Assembly: GCA_025935735.1 (NCBI GenBank)
Contig: JAICUS010000037.1
Location: 1-19,309 of the forward strand
Source of the DNA: Solirubrobacteraceae bacterium
GTDB lineage: Bacteria; Actinomycetota; Thermoleophilia; Solirubrobacterales; Solirubrobacteraceae
DNA: 19,309 nucleotides
Reading direction: 5' to 3'
The notes under the pieces were generated by a model. That model did not search any database and was not told the DNA's origin. It saw only the letters and a list, made by a program, of their open reading frames with translations. The translations under genes and the position numbers were made by a program. Positions 13,584 to 19,309 of the stretch are shown here, in pieces (position 1 is the first letter of the stretch; every line of letters begins with the position of its first letter).

Positions 13584-14305
13584 ACCGAGCGTCCCTCCTC
13601 GCGCAGCTTCTCGAGGTGCGCGCGCAGGCTCAGCGCGGCAAAGCCGCGGACGGCCGGCGGCGCGTCCGGCCAGGCGGCGTCGAGCAGCGCGTCCTCGCCG
13701 CGGACGCCGGCGTCGAGCGCGGCGACCAGGCGCCGCTCGCGCATGGCGCGGTGGGCGAGGTACTCGTCGAGCTTGGCCGCCGGGTCCCAGACCTCGTCGC
13801 CGTGGCCGGGGCACAGCACCTCGAGCGGCAGCTCGCGCAGGCGGCGCAGGCCGGCGAGGTACTCGCGCAGGCGGCCGGAGACGAACACGCTGCCCGCCCC
13901 CAGGACGGCGTCGCCGGTGAACGCGGCCGGGCCGGCGACGAGCACCAGGTGGTCGTCCGCGTGGCCGGGCACGGCGAGCACGGCGAACGGCCCGAACGAA
14001 TCGCCGTCGACCAGCGTGACGTCGGCGCCGTGAGACGCGGCCAGCGGCGCGCCGAGCCGGTCCGCCAGCGCGCGGGCGCCCGCGGAGTGGTCGGCGTGGT
14101 CGTGGGTGAGCGCTACGCCGCCCGCGCCGCCGCGCGCGGCCACCTCGCCGGCGACGGCGTCCAGGTGCTCGGGCAGCGACGGCCCGGGGTCGACGACCCA
14201 GGCCGGCTCGCGGCCGACGACCCACGTGTTCGTGCCCGTGAGCGTCATCGGGCTCGGGTTGTGCGCCCGCACGCGGGCGATGCCGAGGTCCGCGAGCCGG
14301 CTCAC
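13580..14305 (-). CDS. Metallo-beta-lactamase-fold hydrolase (LACTB2-like)
   Basis: A 241-residue MBL-fold protein with the zinc motif THDHADH (67-73), VDPGPS (38-43), PGHADDHLVL, FTGDAVLG and CPGHGDEVWDP. These blocks and a C-terminal helical/winged-helix region (LDEYLAHRAMRERRLVAAL onward) match the LACTB2/RNase-Z-like hydrolase subgroup, whose members cleave thioesters, lactones or RNA. The substrate here is unknown. It has no signal peptide, so it is cytoplasmic. The start is GTG 14305, which overlaps the TGA of the upstream dehydrogenase-like gene (GTGA), so the two are translationally coupled. It is the last gene of a three-gene leftward operon, and its TAA overlaps the TAG of the convergent leucine dehydrogenase-like gene within four bases, leaving no room for a separate terminator. 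Confidence 0.9.
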   Translation of the reverse strand: MSRLADLGIARVRAHNPSPMTLTGTNTWVVGREPAWVVDPGPSLPEHLDAVAGEVAARGGAGGVALTHDHADHSAGARALADRLGAPLAASHGADVTLVDGDSFGPFAVLAVPGHADDHLVLVAGPAAFTGDAVLGAGSVFVSGRLREYLAGLRRLRELPLEVLCPGHGDEVWDPAAKLDEYLAHRAMRERRLVAALDAGVRGEDALLDAAWPDAPPAVRGFAALSLRAHLEKLREEGRSV

Positions 14306-15456
14306 CGGCGCGCCAGCCGGTAGACCGGGCCGTTCAAAGAGGTCACGTAGACCCGGCCGCGGGCGTCCTCGCCGAACGACGACAGGCCGGGGACGCTGAG
14401 GCCGGTCTGGTGGACCCGCGCCCGCGCGCCGGCCCGCAGCCGCGCCCACTCGACCTTGCCGCGGCAGTAGTCGCCCCACACGTAGCGGCCCCGCCAGGCG
14501 GCCGGCAGCCCCGGGTCGCGCAGGACGTAGCCGCCGGTGATCGAGCAGTAGCCGCGCGAGTGCGGCTCGACGATCGCCGGGAACACGGCGCCCGGAGCGG
14601 ACTCGCCCGGCTTGTAGCGCGAGCGCCCCTCCCACACGCGCCAGCCGAAGTTGCGCCCCCGCGCCCGGCCGGGCCCCGCGATGTCGATCTCCTCCCATTT
14701 GTCCTGCCCGACGTCGGCGATGATGAGGTCGCCGTTGCGGTCGAACGAGAACCGCCAGGGGTTGCGCAGGCCGTACGCGTAGATCTCCGGCCGCGCGCCC
14801 GCCCGCCCTACGAACGGGTTCGTGCGCGGCACCGTGTAGGGCCGCCCGCCGCGCGCCCGCGGGTCGATGCGCAGGAGCTTGCCGAAGATCGTCCCCAGGT
14901 TCTGGCCGTTGCCGCGGGGGCCGTGCGGGTCGCCCTCCGAGCCGCCGTCGCCCACACCGACGTAGAGGAGCTTGTCCGGCCCGAACAGCAGCAGCCCGCC
15001 GTTGTGGTTGGACTCCGGGTCGCGCTGGGAGAGCAGGATCCGGGACGACCCCGGGTCGGCCACGTCCGCGGTCCGCCTGCGGTACTCCACGATCCGCTCG
15101 TCACCGTTCGGCTGCGCTGTATACATGATGTAGAACAGCCCGCTGCGCGCGTAGTCGGGCGCGAAGGCCAGCGACAGCAGGCCCTGCTCGCCGCCGGACA
15201 CCACGAGCTGGTGGATGTCCAGGAACGGCGTGGCCAGCCTCTGGCCGTCCTTGACCACCCAGACCCGTCCGCCCTGCTCGACGACGAAGATCCGGTGCGT
15301 GTCGCCCGGCGGCGCGGTCACGTAGAGCGGCGAGTCGAAGGAGCCGACCTTGGCCAGCCGCAGCGGGCCGGACGAGAGCGCGGTGGCGGCGCTGCTGCCG
15401 CCACCGCAGCCGGCGAGCGCGACGACGAGGGCGGCCAGGACGAGTCGCGCTCGCAT
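14302..15456 (-). CDS. PQQ-dependent sugar dehydrogenase-like lipoprotein (GSDH family)
   Basis: A 384-residue six-bladed beta-propeller of the glucose/sorbosone dehydrogenase family (PF07995). The N-terminus is a lipoprotein signal peptide with lipobox LAGC (Cys17) followed by GGGSS, so it is anchored outside the membrane. Family blocks seen are LYVTAPPGD (44-52), GGEQGLLSLAFAPDY (88-102), SNHNGGLLLFGPD (149-161, containing the catalytic-type His), LYVGVGDGGSEGDP, NGQNLGTIFGKLLRIDP, IYAYGLRNPWRFSFD and DVGQDKWEEID. These enzymes oxidise sugars or related alcohols with PQQ; some relatives lack activity and the substrate cannot be assigned. The start is ATG 15456, 11 nt after the upstream BNR gene, which places it in the middle of a three-gene operon. 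Confidence 0.92.
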   Translation of the reverse strand: MRARLVLAALVVALAGCGGGSSAATALSSGPLRLAKVGSFDSPLYVTAPPGDTHRIFVVEQGGRVWVVKDGQRLATPFLDIHQLVVSGGEQGLLSLAFAPDYARSGLFYIMYTAQPNGDERIVEYRRRTADVADPGSSRILLSQRDPESNHNGGLLLFGPDKLLYVGVGDGGSEGDPHGPRGNGQNLGTIFGKLLRIDPRARGGRPYTVPRTNPFVGRAGARPEIYAYGLRNPWRFSFDRNGDLIIADVGQDKWEEIDIAGPGRARGRNFGWRVWEGRSRYKPGESAPGAVFPAIVEPHSRGYCSITGGYVLRDPGLPAAWRGRYVWGDYCRGKVEWARLRAGARARVHQTGLSVPGLSSFGEDARGRVYVTSLNGPVYRLARR

Positions 15457-15467
15457 CCGGGCCGAGT

Positions 15468-16766
15468 CTACGGGGCCGTCGACATGACCACGCGGGTGCG
15501 ATAGCGGCGGAAGTCCGGCGCGTCGCCGGCCACCCACTCCAGCAGCGGCGGGGCGGCCGCGGCGAGACCGCGCGGGAAGACCGGGCGGAAGTCGGCGCCC
15601 GGCAGCTCCGGTACCGGGAGCTCGGCCCATGTGCGGCCGCCGTCGGCGGTGTGGAGCAGCCGGACCCGCCAGGGCGTGCCGTCGCCGGCGTTGCCGGCCA
15701 GCGCCAGCCACGACGGGTCCTCGTGGCGCAGGCTCGCGCCGCCGTCGCCGTAGCCGCCGTAGTGGCCGTGCCCATCCGCGGCCAGCCGCGAGACCCAGGC
15801 GCCGCAGGCGAAGGTGGCGTAGAAGAAGCGGTCGCCGTGGAGGCTCGAGCGCGTGTAGGCCACCACGGGCGCGCCGGTGCGCCGGTCCAGGGCCACGTCC
15901 ATCGGCCACGCCCGCCCGCCGCCGACGTAGTAGCGGTACACGACGTCGAGCCGCCCGGCGCGGAACGGCAGGTCGCGCGCGGTGCCGATCAGCGACCCGT
16001 CGGCGCGGTAGAAGCGCCCGCCGCGCATGCGCATGTAGAACAGGCTCGTGCGCGCGCTGTGCGGATGGCCGTCGCTGAACACCATCGAGATCCCGTCGGG
16101 GCCGCCGGCGTACTTCGCGTAGGGTCGCTGGCGCCCGCCGGGCCGCGGCTGCCCCAGCATCAGCGTGCGGGCCCGCGCCCAGCGGCGCCCGTCGGCCGTC
16201 CAGGTGAAGATCGGCTGCAGGCACGGGCCGCGCAGGAACAGGTACAACCGCCCGCCGTCGACGACCAGGTTCGGATAGGTGTAACCCAGTCCACACCCTT
16301 GGGGGAGTGACACAGTGCGCACCGGGCCGAACCCGCCGGTCAACCCGTACGCGCGCCGCGACTCACGGAAATGCACGAACATGTGACGGTTCACCGGATA
16401 GGTGTGACCGCTGTGCGGGCTGGAGAACGCCCACAGCCGGCCATGCCAGAAGACCAGGCTCGGGTTGTTGTGGTCATCGCGCTCGAGGCGGGCGAACAGC
16501 GGCACGACCGTGTGCTCGCCGGTGGCCCGGTCGACCCGCACGAGCACCGGCCGGCCGCGGTCGGTGACGCAGCCGGTGAGGACCGTGCGGCCGCGGACCA
16601 GGGCTCGCGGGTCGCCGAAGAACGACCAGGAGCAGTCGGCGAGGCTGACGGCCCGGGGTGTCCGGGCGGTGTCGTTCGCCGGCCGCCCGCAGGCGCGGCC
16701 GGCGGCCAGGCCCAGAGCGAGCAGGGGCAGCACGAGCCAGAGCGCTCGCAGCGCGCGTCGCGACAC
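15468..16766 (-). CDS. Secreted BNR-repeat (BNR_4, sialidase-fold) protein
   Basis: A 432-residue exported protein with a signal peptide (MSRRALRALWLVLPLLALGLAAG; Cys26 lies shortly after it but without a clean lipobox). The body is a beta-propeller of the BNR_4 type. RDDHNNPSLVFWHGRLWAFSSPHSGH (96-121) is the diagnostic first module, followed by TYPNLVVDGGRLYLFLRG, FTWTADGRRW, GISMVFSDGHPHS, RSSLHGDRFFYATF, RLLHTADGGRTWAELP and similar Asp-box-like turns. BNR_4 proteins include putative neuraminidases and polysaccharide lyases, so a cell-surface carbohydrate is the likely target; activity is not proven by motif. The start is GTG 16766 with a GGAGG site 5 nt away. It is the first gene of the operon with the GSDH-like lipoprotein and the LACTB2-like hydrolase. 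Confidence 0.85.
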   Translation of the reverse strand: MSRRALRALWLVLPLLALGLAAGRACGRPANDTARTPRAVSLADCSWSFFGDPRALVRGRTVLTGCVTDRGRPVLVRVDRATGEHTVVPLFARLERDDHNNPSLVFWHGRLWAFSSPHSGHTYPVNRHMFVHFRESRRAYGLTGGFGPVRTVSLPQGCGLGYTYPNLVVDGGRLYLFLRGPCLQPIFTWTADGRRWARARTLMLGQPRPGGRQRPYAKYAGGPDGISMVFSDGHPHSARTSLFYMRMRGGRFYRADGSLIGTARDLPFRAGRLDVVYRYYVGGGRAWPMDVALDRRTGAPVVAYTRSSLHGDRFFYATFACGAWVSRLAADGHGHYGGYGDGGASLRHEDPSWLALAGNAGDGTPWRVRLLHTADGGRTWAELPVPELPGADFRPVFPRGLAAAAPPLLEWVAGDAPDFRRYRTRVVMSTAP

Positions 16767-16852
16767 TTCGACCTCCCTCGCGACGAGCGGCGCCGTCGCA
16801 CTGTCGGAAAATGTGTCGCTAAGCTATGGGCGGACCCGCGGCCCTACAGCCC

Positions 16853-16891
16853 CACCAAGGTGTGAACCGGGGCTCACACACCAAGGTGTGA
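16853..16891. repeat. 13-bp direct repeat pair (26-bp period)
   Basis: CACCAAGGTGTGA occurs at 16853-16865 and again at 16879-16891. Each copy contains the dyad CACC-AA-GGTG. They lie in the 128-bp space between the BNR operon start and the end of the DUF3037 gene. Confidence 0.8.
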
Positions 16892-16892
16892 G
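16873..16892 (-). terminator. Hairpin after the DUF3037 gene, possible terminator
   Basis: CTCACAC (16873-16879) and GTGTGAG (16886-16892) form a 7-bp stem with a 6-nt loop, starting 3 bases beyond the stop codon of the leftward HipA-like/DUF3037 unit. There is no U-tract, so it would be a factor-assisted or weak terminator; it also overlaps the second 13-bp repeat. Confidence 0.4.
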
Positions 16893-16894
16893 TG

Positions 16895-17281
16895 TCAGCG
16901 CACCACGAGCTTGCCGAACAGGCGCTCCAGCTCGCCCGCCGGGTCGGCCGTCAGGCCCGTGTGGACCGGCCCCGGCTGCACCATCGTGCTCGACGGGGCG
17001 ACGACCCAGTGGAAGCGCTCGGACGGAGGCAGAGAAGCCAGCGGGCCGCCCGCCGCGTCGCCGGCGGCGATGCGCTCGATCGTCTCCAGCGCCGCTCGGA
17101 CCTCCGCCGCGTCGCAATCGGGCGCGAGCGCGGTCAGCAGCCCCTCGTCGAGCTGCGTGCGGGCGCCGAGGAACCGCAGCGGGCGGCAGAACAGCACGAC
17201 GCCGGCGTTGACCGCCTCGTCGCGCTCCACCCGGGGGACGATCCGCAGGGCGGCGTACTGGAACGGCTCACGCCCGGGCAC
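16895..17281 (-). CDS. DUF3037 family protein
   Basis: A 128-residue protein matching the DUF3037 pattern: FQYAALRIVPRVERDEAVNAGVVLFC (7-32), then LDEGLLTALAPD and a C-terminal block ERFHWVVAPSSTMVQPGPVHTGL ending in ELERLFGKLVVR. The function of the family is unknown. The start is GTG 17281, supported by AGGAGG 6 nt upstream, and it overlaps the HipA-like kinase gene by 14 nt. DUF3037 genes commonly sit next to HipA-like kinase genes, so the two products probably act together. No signal peptide or membrane segment is seen. Confidence 0.85.
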   Translation of the reverse strand: MPGREPFQYAALRIVPRVERDEAVNAGVVLFCRPLRFLGARTQLDEGLLTALAPDCDAAEVRAALETIERIAAGDAAGGPLASLPPSERFHWVVAPSSTMVQPGPVHTGLTADPAGELERLFGKLVVR

Positions 17282-17996
17282 GCTCGGCCTCCTCGGCGAA
17301 CTCGCGCGGGCCCTCGAGCCGGCGCGCGAGGAACTCGGCGTAGGCGTCGCCGTTCGCCCACTCGGCCGGCACGAGCGCCGCCACGCCCGGGTCGGCCCGG
17401 CCGGCCAGCCGCGCGTCGGCCTCCAGCACCGACCCGGCGGCCGGCAGCAGCACGTGGTCGCGGATCGGCGCGAACGCCGCGCGCGCCCGGGCGAGCGGGT
17501 CGGCGCCGTGGAACGCGTACAGCGCCGCGCCGTGGTCGATCAGCCACAGGTTGCCGTGCCAGCGCAGCAGGTTCGGGTTGCGCGGCGTGCGGTCGACGTT
17601 GGTGACCAGCGCGTCGAGCCACACCACGTCGGCGGCCAGCTCCGGCTCCGGCGGCTGCGCCGGCAGGTAGGGCAGCGAGCCGGGCAGATAGTCGACGCCC
17701 AGGTTGATCCCGGCGGAGGCGGCGATCAGCTCCTGGATCTCCGGGTCCGGCTCGGCCGCGGCGAGGGCCGGGTCGAGCTCCACGAGCACGAGCTCCGGCA
17801 CCGGCAGCCCGAGCCCGCGGGCCAGCTCGCCGGCCACGATCTCCGCCGCCAGCGCCTTGGGCCCCTGCCCGGCGCCGCGGAACTTGAGCACGTACAGGCC
17901 GTCGTCGTCGGCCTCGACGATCGCCGGCAGCGAGCCGCCCTCGCGCAGCGGGGTCACGTAGCGCGTGGCGGTCACCGTGCGCAGCACCGCTGCCAT
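17268..17996 (-). CDS. HipA-like kinase domain protein
   Basis: A 242-residue stand-alone kinase-like protein of the HipA superfamily. TRYVTPLREGGSLPAIVEADDDGLYVLKFRGAGQ (11-44) supplies the ATP-binding Lys38. LDALVTNVDRTPRNPNLLRW (127-146) is the catalytic loop with Asp135 and Asn140/Asn142. LWLIDHGAALY (150-160) carries the DFG-like metal Asp154. It is much shorter than toxin HipA (about 440) because the N-terminal subdomain is lacking, and no HipB antitoxin is adjacent; its partner is the overlapping DUF3037 gene. The target is unknown. The start could be ATG 17996 or GTG 17987; relatives begin close to LRTVxATRY. Neither has a ribosome binding site. The start is only 9 bp from that of the divergent ligase gene. 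Confidence 0.85.
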   Translation of the reverse strand: MAAVLRTVTATRYVTPLREGGSLPAIVEADDDGLYVLKFRGAGQGPKALAAEIVAGELARGLGLPVPELVLVELDPALAAAEPDPEIQELIAASAGINLGVDYLPGSLPYLPAQPPEPELAADVVWLDALVTNVDRTPRNPNLLRWHGNLWLIDHGAALYAFHGADPLARARAAFAPIRDHVLLPAAGSVLEADARLAGRADPGVAALVPAEWANGDAYAEFLARRLEGPREFAEEAERARA

Positions 17997-17999
17997 GAT
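17994..17999 (+). promoter_or_regulatory. Weak candidate -10 (CATGAT) for acetoacetate-CoA ligase
   Basis: CATGAT is one base from TAnnnT and ends 6 nt before ATG 18006, the leaderless spacing seen at two other genes of the window. It lies over the start codon of the divergent HipA-like gene. Confidence 0.25.
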
Positions 18000-18005
18000 G
18001 GCGGC

Positions 18006-19309
18006 ATGGCACCGCCCGTGCTGTGGACCCCGCCCGACCCGCTGCTGCAGCGCTGCGCGCTGGGCGCCTTCCGGCGCGAGCGCGGCTTCGCGAGCTACGA
18101 CGAGCTGTGGCGCTGGTCGGTCACCGACCTCGAGGGCTTCTGGGGCGCGATCTGGGACCGCTACGGCGTCGGCGAGCGCGGCGCGACCGTGCTCGCGTCG
18201 GATGCCATGCCCGGTGCGCAGTGGTTCCCGGGCACGCAGCTCAACTACGCCGAGCACGCGTTCCGCGACCGCGACGACGGAGCGCTCGCCATCGTGGCCG
18301 GCGGCGAGAGCCGGCCCGACGCGGAGTGGACCTGGGGCGACCTGCGCTCCCAGGTGCAGCGGATCGCCGCCGGCCTGCGCCGCCTGGGCGTGACGAAGGG
18401 CGATCGCGTGGTGGCCTACATGCCGAACATCCCGGAGACCGCCGCGGCGTTCCTGGCCACCGCGTCGCTGGGCGCGATCTGGTCGAGCTGCTCGCCGGAC
18501 TTCGGCGCGCGCAGCGTGATCGACCGCTTCGCCCAGATCGAGCCGAAGGTGCTGCTGGCGGTGGACGGCTACCGCTACAACGGCCGCGGCTTCGACCGCC
18601 GCGACACGGTGAGCGCCGTCCGCGACGCCATCCCCGGCCTCGAGCACACCGTGCTGCTGCGCTACCACGATCCCAACGCCACGCTCGACCGGGCCCTCGA
18701 CTGGGACGAGCTCACGGCCGATGACGCCCCGCTGAGCTTCGAGCGCGTGCCGTTCGACCAGCCGCTGTGGGTGCTCTACTCGTCCGGCACGACCGGGCTG
18801 CCCAAGGCGATCGTCCAAGGGCAGGGCGGCATCCTGCTCGAGCAGCTGAAGATCCTCCACCTGCACGTCGACGCGCAGGCCGGCGACCGGCTGTTCTGGT
18901 TCACCACGACCGGCTGGATGATGTGGAACTTCATCGTCTCCGGGCTGCTCACGCCGGCGACGATCCTGCTCTACGACGGCTCGCCCGGCCACCCCGACAT
19001 GACCGCGCTGTGGGACTTCGCGGCCCGCACCCGGATGACCACGTTCGGCACCAGCGCGAGCTACATCGGCGCCTGCATGAAGGCGGGGATCGAGCCGGCG
19101 CGCGACCGCGACCTGAGCGCGCTGCGCGCGGTCGGCTCGACCGGCTCGCCGCTGTCGCCGGAGGGCTTCCGCTGGGTCTACGAGCACGTCGGCGCCGACA
19201 CCTGGCTGTTCTCCACCAGCGGCGGCACCGACCTGTGCACGGCGTTCGTCGGCGGCGTGCCCGAGCTGCCGGTCTACGAGGGCGAGCTGCAGGCCCGCTC
19301 GCTCGGCGC
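18006..19309 (+). CDS. Acetoacetate-CoA ligase (acetoacetyl-CoA synthetase), N-terminal two thirds
   Basis: 434 codons of an adenylate-forming enzyme that converts acetoacetate, ATP and CoA to acetoacetyl-CoA, feeding ketone bodies or PHB breakdown products into metabolism. The family's normal length is about 650, so roughly the last third is outside the window. Diagnostic blocks are PVLWTPP at the N-terminus, the ACAS_N region SYDELWRWSVTDLEGFWGAIWDRYGV, WFPGTQLNYAEHAF, the acetoacetate-ligase-specific LLAVDGYRYNGRGFDRRD, the AMP-binding P-loop LYSSGTTGLPKAIVQGQGG, TTTGWMMWNF and STSGGTDLC. The ATG at 18006 is the start that keeps the conserved LWTP motif. No ribosome binding site is visible. 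It is divergent from the HipA-like gene with 9 bp between the start codons. Confidence 0.93.
   Translation, partial: MAPPVLWTPPDPLLQRCALGAFRRERGFASYDELWRWSVTDLEGFWGAIWDRYGVGERGATVLASDAMPGAQWFPGTQLNYAEHAFRDRDDGALAIVAGGESRPDAEWTWGDLRSQVQRIAAGLRRLGVTKGDRVVAYMPNIPETAAAFLATASLGAIWSSCSPDFGARSVIDRFAQIEPKVLLAVDGYRYNGRGFDRRDTVSAVRDAIPGLEHTVLLRYHDPNATLDRALDWDELTADDAPLSFERVPFDQPLWVLYSSGTTGLPKAIVQGQGGILLEQLKILHLHVDAQAGDRLFWFTTTGWMMWNFIVSGLLTPATILLYDGSPGHPDMTALWDFAARTRMTTFGTSASYIGACMKAGIEPARDRDLSALRAVGSTGSPLSPEGFRWVYEHVGADTWLFSTSGGTDLCTAFVGGVPELPVYEGELQARSLG

Noticed and set aside
13560..13600. Terminator between the convergent dehydrogenase and hydrolase genes
   Set aside because: The stop codons overlap within four bases and no stem-loop with a T-tract is visible nearby.
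10956..14225. Minus-strand open frame of 1089 codons opposite the sigma factor and dehydrogenase
   Set aside because: Both opposite genes have complete family motifs; the antisense frame has none.
17268..17996. Classical HipBA toxin-antitoxin module
   Set aside because: No HipB-like helix-turn-helix gene is adjacent and the kinase lacks the N-terminal HipA subdomain; only the kinase-like core is supported.

Overview
The window is a very G+C-rich piece of bacterial chromosome. Almost every codon ends in G or C, GTG starts are common, and most genes abut or overlap. A SARP-type regulator, an ECF sigma factor carrying its own zinc-finger/membrane tail, TAnnnT hexamers placed 6-7 nt before several start codons (leaderless transcripts) and many secreted Gly/Ala/Pro-rich proteins point to an actinobacterium. 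The style suits Thermoleophilia/Solirubrobacterales (Conexibacter, Solirubrobacter and relatives), but that placement is inference. I see no rRNA, tRNA, CRISPR array, transposase or integrase. The window cuts one gene at each end, and no gene-free stretch exceeds 300 bases.

Left part (1-4540, leftward genes): the N-terminal fifth of a homodimeric pyruvate-dehydrogenase/transketolase-like E1; a 618-residue secreted protein I do not recognise; and a two-gene unit in which a GntR/FCD regulator overlaps a divergent serine-hydroxymethyltransferase-like PLP enzyme by 4 nt. This unit is bracketed by three copies of a 21-bp palindrome with TAAAGGGG arms, one after its end and two in tandem before its start. 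A separate AT-rich dyad lies over the GntR start codon.

Middle (4548-10959): a metal-dependent amidohydrolase reads right and runs 115 nt tail-to-tail into an MFS exporter, which is preceded by a SnoaL-like protein. Divergent from that pair is a 1112-residue SARP-BTAD-ATPase-TPR regulator. The intergenic space holds three perfect 11-bp tandem repeats followed by a TAGCAT -10 element, which is the geometry of a SARP-controlled promoter. A decayed fragment of a luciferase-like monooxygenase and an ArfB ribosome-rescue hydrolase follow on the minus strand.

Right part (11019-19309): a sigma factor/anti-sigma/membrane-tail fusion is followed by a leucine-dehydrogenase-like enzyme whose homology starts 11 codons before any ordinary start codon. 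A convergent three-gene operon encodes a secreted BNR-repeat protein, a PQQ-dependent sugar-dehydrogenase-like lipoprotein and a LACTB2-like metallo-hydrolase. Next comes a HipA-like kinase/DUF3037 pair. Only 9 bp from the kinase start, and divergent from it, begins acetoacetate-CoA ligase, cut by the window end.

The strongest candidates for new biology are the SARP repeat promoter, the palindrome-bracketed GntR/SHMT-like unit, the ATC start of the dehydrogenase, the one-protein sigma/anti-sigma switch and the HipA-like/DUF3037 pair.
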